A DNA stretch of 64,000 bases from Nocardioides sp. AX2bis. Lineage in GTDB: Bacteria > Actinomycetota > Actinomycetes > Propionibacteriales > Nocardioidaceae. The stretch covers positions 1,283,509 to 1,347,508 of the forward strand of contig NZ_LR733215.1 in the NCBI RefSeq assembly GCF_902506435.1, given 5' to 3'. A model generated the notes under the pieces. The model was given only the letters and a program-made list of their open reading frames with translations, ran no database searches and was not told where the DNA came from. This document shows positions 49,379-61,681 of this stretch, piece after piece. Numbering within the stretch: position 1 is the first letter of the stretch; each line of letters opens with the position of its first letter. Made by a program: the position numbers and the translations under genes.

Positions 49379-50563
49379 GTGCGCGAGTACCTGCTGGTGT
49401 TCCTGGTCGCCGCCGCCGTCACCTACCTGCTGACGGTGGTGGCGCGGGAGATCGCGATCCGCACCGGCGCGGTGGCCCAGGTCCGCGACCGCGACGTGCA
49501 CGCGGTGCCGATCCCCTACCTCGGGGGCCTGGCCATGCTCGGCGGCCTGGTGGCGGCCTACCTGGTGGCGCGCCAGCTGCCGTTCCTGTCCCAGAGCAGC
49601 CCCTTCGTCTTCGAGGACGCCGGTGTGGTCATCGTCGCCGGGGCGCTGGTCTGCGCGGTGGGCGTGCTGGACGACATCTTCGACATCGACGCGCTGACCA
49701 AGCTCGGCGGCCAGATCCTCGCCGTGGCCCTGCTGATCGGCTCCGGGATCCAGTTCCGCTTCTTCCCGCAGCCCGACGGCACGCTGTTCTCCCTCGATCC
49801 GGCCCAGGGCGCGCTGCTGACCGCCGTCGTGGTCGTGGCCACGGTGAACGCCGTGAACTTCGTCGACGGCCTCGACGGCCTCGCCGCCGGGGTGGTCGGC
49901 ATCGGGGCGATCGCGTTCTTCGTCTTCAGCTACACCCTGGCCGACCGCGCGGACCTTTCGCTGGCCACCACCGGGGCGCTGCTCTCGGCGGCGCTGGCCG
50001 GCGCCTGCATCGGCTTCCTGCCGCACAACTGGCACCCGGCCCGGCTCTTCATGGGCGACAGCGGGTCGATGCTGATCGGCCTGGTGCTGTCGTCCACCGC
50101 GCTGACGCTGACCACCCAGTTCACCGGCACCGCGCTGACCGGCACCGCCTCGACCAGCCTGCTGGCCACCTTCCTGCCGGTGCTGCTGCCGGTGCTGATC
50201 CTGGTCGTGCCGATGGCCGACCTGGTGCTCGCGGTGCTGAGGCGCACCGCGAAGGGGCGGTCGCCCTTCGCCCCGGACAAGAAGCACCTGCACCACCGGC
50301 TGCTCGAGATCGGCCACTCCCAGCGTCGCGCGGTGCTGATCATGTGGCTGTGGGCCGCCCTGGTGGCCTTCGGCACCGTCCTGGCCAGCCTGTACGTCGG
50401 GTGGAAGATGTGGTCCTCGCTGGGCGTGATGGCCGTCCTGGTGCTCCTGCTGACCTTCGTGGTGCCCCAGCTGCACCGCCGCCACCTCGGTCTCGAGGGT
50501 GGTCCCGAGCCGGGGGAGACCCCGCTCCCACCGGCCGACGCGGAGTCCCCGCAGACTTTGTGA
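49379..50563 (+). CDS. undecaprenyl-phosphate GlcNAc-1-phosphate transferase (WecA/TagO type)
   Basis: This membrane enzyme starts a cell-surface glycopolymer by moving a GlcNAc-1-phosphate to undecaprenyl phosphate. The 394-residue protein has about eleven hydrophobic helices and the family's catalytic loops: GVLDDIFDID (the D-D motif), VNAVNFVDGLDGLAAG, FMGDSGSMLIG, and the cytoplasmic His motif KKHLHHRLLEIG. A homologue precedes the atp operon in mycobacteria (Rv1302), where it primes the arabinogalactan linker. The last residues include a CRP-like site at the stop codon. Confidence 0.92.
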   Translation: MREYLLVFLVAAAVTYLLTVVAREIAIRTGAVAQVRDRDVHAVPIPYLGGLAMLGGLVAAYLVARQLPFLSQSSPFVFEDAGVVIVAGALVCAVGVLDDIFDIDALTKLGGQILAVALLIGSGIQFRFFPQPDGTLFSLDPAQGALLTAVVVVATVNAVNFVDGLDGLAAGVVGIGAIAFFVFSYTLADRADLSLATTGALLSAALAGACIGFLPHNWHPARLFMGDSGSMLIGLVLSSTALTLTTQFTGTALTGTASTSLLATFLPVLLPVLILVVPMADLVLAVLRRTAKGRSPFAPDKKHLHHRLLEIGHSQRRAVLIMWLWAALVAFGTVLASLYVGWKMWSSLGVMAVLVLLLTFVVPQLHRRHLGLEGGPEPGETPLPPADAESPQTL

Positions 50564-50574
50564 TAGTTTTCACG
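50559..50574. promoter_or_regulatory. CRP-type site upstream of the ATP synthase operon
   Basis: TGTGATAGTTTTCACG has the same two half-sites (TGTGA and TCACG, 6-base spacer) as the box before whiB1. It overlaps the stop codon of the WecA-type gene (50561-50563) and lies 32 bases before the first atp-cluster gene. Confidence 0.6.
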
Positions 50575-50606
50575 AGCCCTGCTGAACCGCGACAGGACGG
50601 CCGCCG

Positions 50607-51095
50607 ATGATGACGACCGAACCACCCGCCCGGTCCGCAGACCGTCACGCCGTACCTCCGTCCGGCGCCCGTCTGCTGGTCCGATCGGCCGCCTCGACGG
50701 CCGTGCTGGGCCTCGTGGGCGCCGCGGTCGCGGCCGTCGTGGACGGCCGCGCGGCTGCGTCCGGCGTGCTGGTGGGCGTCGGGCTCGTCGTGGTCGTCCT
50801 GGTGGGCGGCAGCCTGACGGTCGATGCCGTGGCGGGGGTCCTTCCCGTGGCGTCGCTGATGGTGGCGCTGCTGACCTTCACGCTCCAGGTGGTGCTGGTC
50901 CTGCTGCTGCTCGCGGCCCTCGACGGCTCGGGGCTGCTGGGGGACGTGCTCGACCGTCGCTGGCTCGGCGGAGGCGTCATCGGGGCCACCATGCTGTGGC
51001 TCGCGGTGCAGGTCCGCCTCCACGCCACGACCCGTCTGCCGGTCTACGACCTGCCGCACGCCGACCCGCGCCGGGCCGACGAGGGGGGTCACTGA
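50607..51095 (+). CDS. ATP synthase cluster membrane protein (AtpI-like)
   Basis: The 162-residue protein has four hydrophobic helices (about 30-48, 52-76, 78-104 and 115-133) and a short polar C-terminus. Its position at the head of the atp operon and its size match the AtpI/UncI-like proteins that help assemble the c-ring; sequence similarity is weak, as is normal for this gene. Start ATG 50607 (ATGATG) lies just behind the CRP-like site. Confidence 0.75.
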   Translation: MMTTEPPARSADRHAVPPSGARLLVRSAASTAVLGLVGAAVAAVVDGRAAASGVLVGVGLVVVVLVGGSLTVDAVAGVLPVASLMVALLTFTLQVVLVLLLLAALDGSGLLGDVLDRRWLGGGVIGATMLWLAVQVRLHATTRLPVYDLPHADPRRADEGGH

Positions 51096-51128
51096 TGACC
51101 CTTGACGGCTGCTATCGTCCGGAGCGCA

Positions 51129-51419
51129 ATGAGCAAGAAGGACCCACCGTCCCCGACCTCGGAACGCGGTCCGCAGGGCGATCCGTGGCACGCATTCGGC
51201 TACGTGGTCTCCGGCGTCGCGGTCTACGGGCTGGTGGGATGGGGCGCCGATCAGTGGCTCGGGACCAGTTTCCTCGTCGCGATCGGCATCCTCTTCGGAG
51301 CCGTGCTGGGGATCTACCTGACCATCTCCCGCTTCGACGCCTTGCCCCGCTTCCCTCGCGACAGCGAGCAGGGGGCCCCGCACGATCCGCAGTCCGACCA
51401 GCATCCCGACCCGACGTAG
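51129..51419 (+). CDS. AtpZ/AtpI-like membrane protein
   Basis: The 96-residue protein has two helices (about 21-40 and 45-66) with the AtpZ pattern GYVVSGVAVYGLVGWGADQWLGTSFLVAIGILFGAVLGIYL. Its ends are polar. ATG 51129 with GGAG upstream is preferred to the GTG/TTG starts further up. AtpZ-type proteins pair with AtpI; here both precede atpB. Confidence 0.78.
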   Translation: MSKKDPPSPTSERGPQGDPWHAFGYVVSGVAVYGLVGWGADQWLGTSFLVAIGILFGAVLGIYLTISRFDALPRFPRDSEQGAPHDPQSDQHPDPT

Positions 51420-51432
51420 TAGGAGTCCACCG

Positions 51433-52233
51433 GTGAGTCTTGCCGCCGCGTCCGTCGTCCGAGCAGCGGAGGAGTTCGTCCCGCCCGGGCCGAGCACCTT
51501 CGACCTCCCGCCCGTGTTCAGCGTGGCCGGTATCGGCGTGACCAAGCCCATGCTCCAGCTCGTGCTCGCCGCGATCCTGGTGTTCGGATTCTTCTACCTC
51601 GCCGTCCGGCAGCGGGCGATGGTGCCCGGTCGCCTGCAGTACATGGGCGAGGCCGGCTACTCGTTCGTCCGCAACTCGATCAGCCGCGACATCATCGGCC
51701 AGCACGACTTCGCGCGCTACACGCCGTACCTGTTCGCCCTCTTCTTCTTCCTCCTCCTCAACAACTGGTTCGGGTCTATCCCGTTCATCCAGTTCCCGAC
51801 GTTCAGCCGCGCGAGCATGGCCTACGCCCTCGCCGGGCTGAGCTGGCTGGTCTACAACCTGGCCGGCATGTCGCGGCACGGGTTCTTCGGCTACCTCAAG
51901 CTGCAGTGCGTCCCGGCCAACATCACCGGACCGATCCTGGTCCTCCTGATCCCGCTGGAGTTCTTCTCCAACATCGTCGTGCGGCCGGTCACCCTGGCCC
52001 TGCGTCTGTTCGCCAACATGTTCGCCGGCCACCTGCTGGTGATCCTGTTCGCGATCGGCGGTGAGTACCTGCTCCTCGAGGGCTCGCTGCTGGTCAAGCC
52101 CGCCGGGATCCTGGCCTGGGTCCTCTTCATCCTGATCTCCTTCCTTGAGCTGCTGGTGCAGTTCCTGCAGGCGTACGTCTTCGTGCTCCTGAACGCCATG
52201 TACATCTCCGGTGCCGTCGCAGACGAGCACTGA
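51433..52233 (+). CDS. atpB: ATP synthase F0 subunit a
   Basis: This subunit provides the two proton half-channels at the c-ring. The 266-residue integral membrane protein has five to six helices and the essential arginine R191 in [20 protein letters not shown]. The C-terminal pattern [20 protein letters not shown] is also typical. It starts with GTG 51433 after a TAGGAG site. Confidence 0.96.
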   Translation: MSLAAASVVRAAEEFVPPGPSTFDLPPVFSVAGIGVTKPMLQLVLAAILVFGFFYLAVRQRAMVPGRLQYMGEAGYSFVRNSISRDIIGQHDFARYTPYLFALFFFLLLNNWFGSIPFIQFPTFSRASMAYALAGLSWLVYNLAGMSRHGFFGYLKLQCVPANITGPILVLLIPLEFFSNIVVRPVTLALRLFANMFAGHLLVILFAIGGEYLLLEGSLLVKPAGILAWVLFILISFLELLVQFLQAYVFVLLNAMYISGAVADEH

Positions 52234-52268
52234 GAGCAGAGAAAAAGAAACCGAAAGGAACAGAAGCC

Positions 52269-52475
52269 ATGACCGGCTCCCTGAACATGATCGGCTACGG
52301 CCTGGCCGCCATCGGCCCCGGCATCGGCATCGGCCTGATCTTCGCCGCCTACATCAACGGCGTCGCCCGTCAGCCCGAGGCCCAGAGCCGCCTGCAGTCG
52401 ATCGCGATCCTCGGGTTCGCGCTCGCCGAGGCGCTGGCCATCATCGGTATCGCCCTCGCCTTCGTCCTGAACTAG
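52269..52475 (+). CDS. atpE: ATP synthase F0 subunit c
   Basis: The 68-residue hairpin forms the rotating ring. The polar loop R34-Q35-P36-E37 separates two helices, and the proton-carrying carboxylate is E54 in [12 protein letters not shown]. The Gly-rich first helix ([10 protein letters not shown]) is standard. This protein is the target of diarylquinoline drugs in mycobacteria. Confidence 0.97.
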   Translation: MTGSLNMIGYGLAAIGPGIGIGLIFAAYINGVARQPEAQSRLQSIAILGFALAEALAIIGIALAFVLN

Positions 52476-52511
52476 CTCTTCCACCCGGACGCAACTGAAG
52501 ACAAGGACTGA

Positions 52512-53059
<548 letters not shown>

Positions 53060-53060
<1 letters not shown>

Positions 53061-53881
53061 TGCAGTTCCGCGGTGCCTCCTCCGACAGCGCAGCCGAGCT
53101 CGTCGACCAGCTCGCCGAGCAGGTCCGGGGCGAACCCGGGCGCGCGGCGACCATGGCCGACGACCTGGTCACGGTGGCGGCGACCCTGCGTCGTGAGGGC
53201 TCGCTCCGGCGCTTCCTCACCGACGGCTCGCTGCCCGCGGAGGCCAGGACCGGTCTGGCCTCGGAGGTGTTCGGCAGCTCCGTGGACTCCCAGAGCCTGG
53301 AGCTGGTCACGGCGGGCACCGCACGCCGGTGGACCTCCGCCGGCGACCTGCCGACCGCCTTCGAGCACCTCGCGGTGGTCGCAGCGGTCCGCTCCGCCGG
53401 CGACGAGACCGAGCGTCTCGCCGACGAGCTCTTCGCCGTGAGCCAGGCCGTCAAGCAGCAGCACGAGCTGCGTGACGCGCTCTCGGACCCCGTCCGGGAC
53501 GTCGCGGCCAAGGAGACGCTCGTCCGTGACGTCCTGGGCTCGCGCTTCCTCGAGGCGACGGTCCGCCTGGTCGTCCAGGCGGTGACCAGCAACTACCGCA
53601 CGGTCACCGCGGCGCTCGAGGAGTACCAGAAGGTCGCTGCGCGGGTGCACGGCGAGCGGGTGGCCACCGTCCGGGTGGCCAAGGAGCTCACCGACGACGA
53701 GGCCCGGCGCCTCGAGCAGGCCCTGCAGCGCCAGTACGACCGGCCGGTCCACCTCAACCAGGTGGTCGACCCCGGCGTGATCGGCGGCGTACGCGTGGAG
53801 ATCGGGGACGACGTCATCGACGGCACCGTCTCCTCCCGCCTCGCCGAGGCCCGGCGACGCCTGGCCGGCACCGCCGGCTGA
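53060..53881 (+). CDS. atpH: ATP synthase F1 subunit delta
   Basis: Delta links the b stalk to the alpha/beta head. At 273 residues it is about 95 longer than the E. coli protein, the length seen in Streptomyces-type bacteria. The extra part is at the N-terminus (roughly 1-90); the C-terminal [30 protein letters not shown] is the conserved end. Confidence 0.94.
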
Positions 53882-53933
53882 CGCCGGCCCACGACCCCAC
53901 CGACTGACGAAGACGAAGAGAGAAGGCACCACC

Positions 53934-55568
53934 ATGACGGAGCTCTCCATCCGGCCGGAGGAGATCCGCGACGCGCTGGCCAAGTACGTCGCCGACTACC
54001 AGCCCGACGCCTCGAGCCGTGAGGAGGTCGGCACCGTCGCCTCCGCCGGTGACGGCATCGCGCGCGTCGCCGGTCTGCCCTCGGCGATGGCCAACGAGCT
54101 GCTCGAGTTCGAGGACGGCACCCGCGGCCTCGCCCTGAACCTCGACACCCGCGAGATCGGTGTGGTCATCCTCGGTGACTTCGACGGCATCGAGGAGGGT
54201 CAGACGGTGCGCCGCACCGGCGAGATCCTCTCGGTCCCGGTCGGTGACGCCTACCTCGGCCGCGTGGTCGACCCGCTCGGCGACGCCATCGACGGCCTCG
54301 GCGCCATCGAGTCCTCCGAGCGCCGCCCGCTCGAGCTGCAGGCGCCGACCGTGGTCCAGCGCAAGTCGGTCCACGAGCCGCTCGCGACCGGCATCAAGGC
54401 CATCGACGCCCTGACCCCGATCGGGCGCGGCCAGCGCCAGCTGATCATCGGTGACCGCGCGACCGGCAAGACGACGATCGCGATCGACACGATCATCAAC
54501 CAGAAGCGCAACTGGGACTCCGGCGACCCCGACAAGCAGGTGCGCTGCATCTACGTCGCCATCGGCCAGAAGGGCTCGACCATCGCCTCCGTGCGTGGCG
54601 CCCTCGAGGAGGCCGGCGCGCTGGAGTACACCACCATCGTCGCCGCGCCCGCCTCGGACTCCGCCGGGTTCAAGTACCTCGCGCCGTACACCGGCTCGGC
54701 CATCGGCCAGCAGTGGATGTACGAGGGCAAGCACGTCCTCATCGTCTTCGACGACCTCACCAAGCAGGCCGAGGCCTACCGCGCCGTGTCGCTGCTGCTG
54801 CGCCGCCCGCCGGGCCGCGAGGCCTACCCCGGTGACGTCTTCTACCTGCACAGCCGCCTGCTCGAGCGCTGCGCGAAGCTCTCCGACGACCTCGGCGCGG
54901 GCTCGATGACCGGGCTGCCGATCATCGAGACCAAGGCCAACGACGTCTCGGCGTTCATCCCGACCAACGTCATCTCGATCACCGACGGCCAGATCTTCCT
55001 GCAGTCGGACCTGTTCGCTGCCAACCAGCGCCCTGCGATCGACGTGGGCGTCTCGGTCTCGCGCGTCGGTGGCGCGGCGATGACCAAGGCGATGAAGGCC
55101 GTCACCGGCTCGCTCAAGGTCGACCTGGCGCAGTTCCGCGCCATGGAGGCGTTCGCCATGTTCGCCTCCGACCTCGACGCCGCCTCGCGCCAGCAGCTGG
55201 ACCGCGGGCAGCGCCTGATGGCCCTGCTCAAGCAGCCGGCCTACTCGCCGTACCCGATCGACCACATGACGGTCTCGCTGTGGCTGGGCACCTCCGGGCG
55301 CCTGGACCGCGTCCCGGTCGGTGACGTCCTGCGCTTCGAGCAGGAGTTCATCGACTACCTCGGCCGCTCGCACGAGGGCATCCTCTCCGGTATCCGGGAG
55401 AGCCTGAAGTTCGAGGACGAGGAGGGCCTGATCTCTGCCTACGACTCCTTCCTGGACCAGTTCGAGACCTCGGACGGCGGGTCGCTCAAGGCCGGCCGCG
55501 AGGACCACGAGGCCCTCGAGGACGAGGACGTCGAGCAGGAGCAGATCGTCAAGCAGAAGCGGGGCTGA
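53934..55568 (+). CDS. atpA: ATP synthase F1 subunit alpha
   Basis: This 544-residue nucleotide-binding subunit carries the non-catalytic sites. It has the P-loop GDRATGKT (173-180), the [18 protein letters not shown] segment [19 protein letters not shown], and the signature [16 protein letters not shown]. The C-terminal tail (about 515-544) is acidic and longer than in E. coli, as in other actinobacteria. Confidence 0.98.
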   Translation: MTELSIRPEEIRDALAKYVADYQPDASSREEVGTVASAGDGIARVAGLPSAMANELLEFEDGTRGLALNLDTREIGVVILGDFDGIEEGQTVRRTGEILSVPVGDAYLGRVVDPLGDAIDGLGAIESSERRPLELQAPTVVQRKSVHEPLATGIKAIDALTPIGRGQRQLIIGDRATGKTTIAIDTIINQKRNWDSGDPDKQVRCIYVAIGQKGSTIASVRGALEEAGALEYTTIVAAPASDSAGFKYLAPYTGSAIGQQWMYEGKHVLIVFDDLTKQAEAYRAVSLLLRRPPGREAYPGDVFYLHSRLLERCAKLSDDLGAGSMTGLPIIETKANDVSAFIPTNVISITDGQIFLQSDLFAANQRPAIDVGVSVSRVGGAAMTKAMKAVTGSLKVDLAQFRAMEAFAMFASDLDAASRQQLDRGQRLMALLKQPAYSPYPIDHMTVSLWLGTSGRLDRVPVGDVLRFEQEFIDYLGRSHEGILSGIRESLKFEDEEGLISAYDSFLDQFETSDGGSLKAGREDHEALEDEDVEQEQIVKQKRG

Positions 55569-55570
55569 CC

Positions 55571-57944
<2,374 letters not shown>

Positions 57945-57945
<1 letters not shown>

Positions 57946-58334
57946 TGGCCGAGCACCTGCAGGTCGAGCTGGTCGCCGCGGACCGCACCGTGTGGTCCGG
58001 ACGCGCCGACATGGTCATCGCCCGTACGGTCGAGGGCGACGTGGGCGTGCTGCGCGGTCACGCGCCGATGCTGGCGCTGCTCACCGACGCGGTCGTGGAG
58101 ATCACCGACGACGAGGGCAGCGTGACCGTCGCCGTCGTCGACGGCGGGTTCCTCTCCGTGGCCGGTGACCGCGTCTCGGTGCTGTCGGAGCGGGCGGTGC
58201 TGTCGGAGGAGATCAACGTCGACGAGGTCCGCGCCGAGCTGGACACCGCGCAGGACGTCGGCAACGTCGACGAGTCCGAGCGTCGCATCCGTCGGGCCGA
58301 GGCCCGCCTGCGTGCGGTCGAGCGGGCGTCCTGA
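57945..58334 (+). CDS. atpC: ATP synthase F1 subunit epsilon
   Basis: The 129-residue protein has the epsilon beta-sandwich (MAEHLQVELVAADRTVWSGR ... VGVLRGHAPMLALLTDAVVEI) and a short C-terminal helix hairpin that can restrain rotation. Its ATG overlaps the atpD stop by one base. It is the last gene before a strong terminator. Confidence 0.96.
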
Positions 58335-58367
58335 CCCAGCACCACACGCACCACCAGTGCCACGCCT

Positions 58368-58400
58368 GACGGGCGGGACCCCCTCGGGGTCCCGCCCGTC
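58368..58400 (+). terminator. terminator of the ATP synthase operon
   Basis: A perfect 15-bp stem (58368-58382 and 58386-58400) has a 3-base loop, 33 bases after atpC. Confidence 0.88.
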
Positions 58401-58474
58401 GTGCGTCCCGTGGGTGAGGTGCGCCGCAGGTCACCCCGCCGTGCCGGGCTAGGGTTCTCGACGAGAGGGGCGAG

Positions 58475-58957
58475 GTGACTCGTGCCCTGCGTCGACGAGA
58501 CGAGGAGGTCCGGCGGGTGCCCTGGTGGCAGTGGGTCATCGACGTCGCCGGGCTGGTGCTGCTGGGCGTCCTGCTCTACGGCCTCGCGCTGGTGCTGCGC
58601 CGCCGCTGGATCGCGCGGCGCGGAGGGACCTTCGAGGTCTCGCACCGGCTCCACCAGCAACGGCCCGACCGCGGGTGGGTCCTCGGGATGGGGCGCTACA
58701 CCGACGACTCCCTGGAGTGGTTCCGGGTGTTCTCGCTCTCGCCCCGGCCCCGGTCCAGCTGGCGTCGCGGCGAGCTGGTCTACGACGGTCGTCGCGAGCC
58801 GCAGGGCCCGGAGCGCCACACGCTCTACCCCGACCACCTGGTGATCTGCTGCCAGGCGCGTGAGGAGGTCGTCGAGCTCGCGATGAGCCCCGCGTCGCTC
58901 ACGGGCTTCCAGTCCTGGTTGGAGGCCCGGCGACCGGGCACCGACTGGTCGCGGTGA
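58475..58957 (+). CDS. DUF2550 family membrane protein
   Basis: The 160-residue protein has one N-terminal membrane helix (about 16-42) and a basic cytoplasmic domain with RWVLGMGRYTDDSLEWFRVFSLSPRPRS-like wording (GWVLGMGRYTDDSLEWFRVF). This is the DUF2550 family, which follows atpC in mycobacteria (Rv1312). Function unknown. The exact start is uncertain; GTG 58475 and a later GTG before PWWQW both work. Confidence 0.82.
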   Translation: MTRALRRRDEEVRRVPWWQWVIDVAGLVLLGVLLYGLALVLRRRWIARRGGTFEVSHRLHQQRPDRGWVLGMGRYTDDSLEWFRVFSLSPRPRSSWRRGELVYDGRREPQGPERHTLYPDHLVICCQAREEVVELAMSPASLTGFQSWLEARRPGTDWSR

Positions 58958-60141
58958 GCGGCAGCCGGACCGGCGTACGTCCGGTCGTCGTCGTCTTCAT
59001 CGTCAACGGCCTGCTCATGGCCTCGCTGTTCTCCCGCGTCCCGGACGTCCGGCGCGGCCTGGACCTGGCCAACGGGCCCCTGGGCCTCCTGCTGCTCTGT
59101 GCCGCGGTCGGCTCGGTGCTGTCTCTGCCGACGGCCGGGCGGCTGATCCAGTCGCTCGGCGTGGTGGCGGTGCTGCGCGCGGGGGCGCTCACCGGCGTGG
59201 TCGGCCTCGTCGTCCTCGCCGTCGCGGTGGACCTGACCGGGTCCGTGCCGCTCGCGGCGGCGGGCCTGCTCGCCGTGGGTGTCGGGATCGGGCTGTGGGA
59301 CGTGGCGATGAACGCCGAGGGCGCCGAGGTCGAGCGGGACCGGGGACGGACCCTGATGCCGCGGCTCCACGCCGGGTTCAGCATCGGCAGCGTGGCCGGG
59401 GCGCTGCTCGGCGCGGTCGCGCTGTGGGCCGACCTCCCGGTCCTGCCGCACCTCGGCGTCGCGTGCGCCCTCGCCCTGGCCGCGTCGTGGTGGGCCACCG
59501 CGGCGTTCGCTCCCGCGCCCGCCCGGGCCGCCGCCGCGGGGGAGGGGGTGCCGTCCGCGCTCGGTGCCTGGACCGAACCACGCACGCTCGTCATCGGGCT
59601 GATGGTGCTCTGCTTCGCCGTCGCCGAGGGCAGCGCCAACGACTGGCTGTCGCTGGCCCTGATCGACGGTCACGGCGCGGCGGACGCCGTGGGGGTGGCC
59701 GGGTTCGCGCTGTTCGTGGCCGCGATGACCGCCGGCCGGGTGCTCGGCCCGCCGGTGCTGGACCGCTGGGGCCGGCCCCGGGTGCTCGCGGCCGGAGCGG
59801 CGACGGCCGGCGCGGGCGTGCTGCTGGTGGTGCTGGCCGGCAGCGTGGTCGCGGTGGCCGTCGGCATCGTGCTGTGGGGCCTGGGCGCGGCGCTCGGGTT
59901 CCCGGTCGGGATGAGCGCGGCCGCCGACGACCCGCGGCACGCGGCCGCCCGGCTCAGCGTGGTCTCCACGATCGGCTACGCCGCGTTCCTGGCCGGCCCG
60001 CCGCTGCTGGGCTGGCTCGGGGACGCGGTCGGCACCCTCCAGGCGCTGCTGGTGGTCGCGGCGCTGATGGGGCCGGCGCTGCTCACCGTGCTGGCGACCC
60101 GCCCGGAGCCCGTCGTGCTCCCGGACCGGGCGGCCCGGTAG
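58954..60141 (+). CDS. MFS transporter
   Basis: The 395-residue carrier has twelve predicted helices in two bundles. The inter-helix loop after helix 2 (SLPTAGRLIQSLGVVAVLRAG) and GFSIGSVAGALLGA are MFS-like. It resembles the FucP/YbjJ-type subfamily of sugar or drug carriers; the substrate is unknown. GTG 58954 overlaps the DUF2550 stop (GTGA). It is followed immediately by the converging adenosyltransferase gene, with no gap between stop codons. Confidence 0.85.
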   Translation: MSGSRTGVRPVVVVFIVNGLLMASLFSRVPDVRRGLDLANGPLGLLLLCAAVGSVLSLPTAGRLIQSLGVVAVLRAGALTGVVGLVVLAVAVDLTGSVPLAAAGLLAVGVGIGLWDVAMNAEGAEVERDRGRTLMPRLHAGFSIGSVAGALLGAVALWADLPVLPHLGVACALALAASWWATAAFAPAPARAAAAGEGVPSALGAWTEPRTLVIGLMVLCFAVAEGSANDWLSLALIDGHGAADAVGVAGFALFVAAMTAGRVLGPPVLDRWGRPRVLAAGAATAGAGVLLVVLAGSVVAVAVGIVLWGLGAALGFPVGMSAAADDPRHAAARLSVVSTIGYAAFLAGPPLLGWLGDAVGTLQALLVVAALMGPALLTVLATRPEPVVLPDRAAR

Positions 60142-60717
60142 TCAGCCGCGCTCGCCGCCCGGCACCCAGGCGACGTCGCCCTGGTGGCGGTTGGCGTGGC
60201 GGGCCAGGATGAAGAGCAGGTCCGAGAGCCGGTTCAGGTAGGTCAGGGAGAGCTTGTTCATCGCCTCGGCGTGCTCGGCCCAGGCGGCCCAGCCCGCGCG
60301 CTCGGCGCGGCGGACCACGGTGCGAGCGACGTGGAGGTGGGCGGCGGGGACCGTACCGCCGTTGAGGACGAACGAGCGCAGGGCCTCCAGCGGCTCGTTG
60401 TAGTGGTCGCACCAGCGCTCGAGGCGGTCGACGTAGTCCTGCTCGATGCGCAGCGGCGGGTACTCCGGATCGGGCACCACCGGGGTGCACAGGTCGGCGC
60501 CGACGTCGAAGAGGTCGTTCTGCACCCGCGTCAGCAGGGCGACGACGTCGTCCTCGAGCCCGCCGTGCGCCAGGGCGACGCCGATCGCGGCGTTGGCCTC
60601 GTCGACGTCGGCGTAGGCGTGCAGCCGCAGGTCGTTCTTCGTCGTCAGGCTCATGTCGCCGAGCCGGGTCTCGCCCGCGTCGCCGGTCCGGGTGTAGATG
60701 CGGGTGAGGTTGACCAT
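60142..60717 (-). CDS. cob(I)yrinic acid a,c-diamide adenosyltransferase, PduO type
   Basis: This enzyme adds the adenosyl group of ATP to cob(I)alamin to make coenzyme B12. The 191-residue protein has the PduO motifs IYTRTGDAGETRLGD, LHAYADVDEANAAIG, VQNDLFDVGADL, FVLNGGT and ARTVVRRAER. Its product is the cofactor of the ethylmalonyl-CoA mutase encoded 1 kb away. It follows the atp cluster in mycobacteria too (Rv1314c). Confidence 0.94.
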   Translation of the reverse strand: MVNLTRIYTRTGDAGETRLGDMSLTTKNDLRLHAYADVDEANAAIGVALAHGGLEDDVVALLTRVQNDLFDVGADLCTPVVPDPEYPPLRIEQDYVDRLERWCDHYNEPLEALRSFVLNGGTVPAAHLHVARTVVRRAERAGWAAWAEHAEAMNKLSLTYLNRLSDLLFILARHANRHQGDVAWVPGGERG

Positions 60718-60895
60718 GCCCGGAGCCTAGGTCACGGCCCCGGCCACCCCCCGGTGCGGTGTGAGGTGGGTCGCGATCGGGCCGTGCTCCTGGGATCCAC
60801 CTGCCCGACCGGGCAGGCTGGACCTGTCCACGAGGGCAGTGCCGCCCTGGAGCCCCCGCCGTCGGCCGCGACCGGCGCGACCCCGAGGAGGCCCG

Positions 60896-61024
60896 ATGTC
60901 CGGGACCTGCGAGCACTGCACCCACGACTGGCACGGCCTGGCCTGCCGCCACGAGGCCATCGTCCGAGACGGGTGGTGGCTGGTCCGGGAGGCCTGCTCC
61001 TGCCCCGGCGCCGCCGCGGGGTGA
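60896..61024 (+). CDS. small Cys/His-rich protein, possible zinc binder
   Basis: The 42-residue product MSGTCEHCTHDWHGLACRHE ... ACSCPGAAAG has five Cys and four His in pairs (CxxC at 5-8, C17/H19, C34/C36), suggesting one or two metal sites. GAGGAG lies 6 bases before ATG 60896. I do not recognise a family. It precedes a membrane protein gene by 24 bases and may be co-transcribed with it. Confidence 0.6.
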   Translation: MSGTCEHCTHDWHGLACRHEAIVRDGWWLVREACSCPGAAAG

Positions 61025-61048
61025 CCCGGGACCGGGCACAGTGGGCCC

Positions 61049-61648
61049 ATGCGTGAGTCCCGTGCCTACCCGCTGCTCCTCCTCCTGCCGGGCCTGCTCC
61101 TGGCCGCCGCCGGCCTGTTCCACCCGACCGGCCTGAGCTACGACACGGCCCAGCGGTGGTACCTGCTGCACCTGCCGGGCCTGCTGGTCTTCCCGCTGGT
61201 CGGATGGGCCCTGGCCGACCTGGTCGCCGGGCGGCGCGACGTCGTGGCCTGGGTGGTGCGGGTGACGGCCTACGTGTACGCGACCTTCTACACCGCGCTC
61301 GACGTGGTCAGCGGGATCGGCGCCGGCTACGTCACGCGCCAGCTCGGTCCCGACGTGCCCCGTCCCGAGGCGGTGTCGCAGATGTTCCGGATCGGCACGC
61401 CGCTCGGCGAGGTCGGGTCGTGGGCGCTGCTGGCCTGCGTCGTGGTGCTGCTGGCCGACCGGGTGCGCCACCTGGGCGCCCCCGGCCTGGTCGGGCTGGT
61501 GCTCCTGCCCGGGGCCTGGCTGGTGCACACCGAGCACATCTTCTCCCCGCTCGGCGTGCTCGGGATGGTGCTGCTGGGCGCGGGCAGCGCGTTGCTCGCG
61601 GTCGCCGCCCGCCGTGCGGGTGTGATAGCCCACACGTCGGGCAGGTGA
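61049..61648 (+). CDS. integral membrane protein, unknown function
   Basis: The 199-residue protein has five to six hydrophobic helices: about 7-24, 40-60, 66-90, 123-137, 145-157 and 163-185. Notable polar residues within or near the membrane include H25, H42, H160 and H163 (FHPTGLSYD, LLHLPG, VHTEHIF). No known family signature is evident to me. It lies between the small Cys/His gene and the ethylmalonyl-CoA mutase gene. Confidence 0.72.
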   Translation: MRESRAYPLLLLLPGLLLAAAGLFHPTGLSYDTAQRWYLLHLPGLLVFPLVGWALADLVAGRRDVVAWVVRVTAYVYATFYTALDVVSGIGAGYVTRQLGPDVPRPEAVSQMFRIGTPLGEVGSWALLACVVVLLADRVRHLGAPGLVGLVLLPGAWLVHTEHIFSPLGVLGMVLLGAGSALLAVAARRAGVIAHTSGR

Positions 61649-61681
61649 CTCGCCGGTAACCGGAGCCCTACCCTGCCAAGC

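Noticed and set aside
51086..51101. Palindrome GGGTCA-CTGA-TGACCC as an operator inside the atp operon
   Set aside because: It is short and includes the AtpI stop codon and following ATG; chance or a small attenuator cannot be told apart, and no matching site was seen elsewhere.
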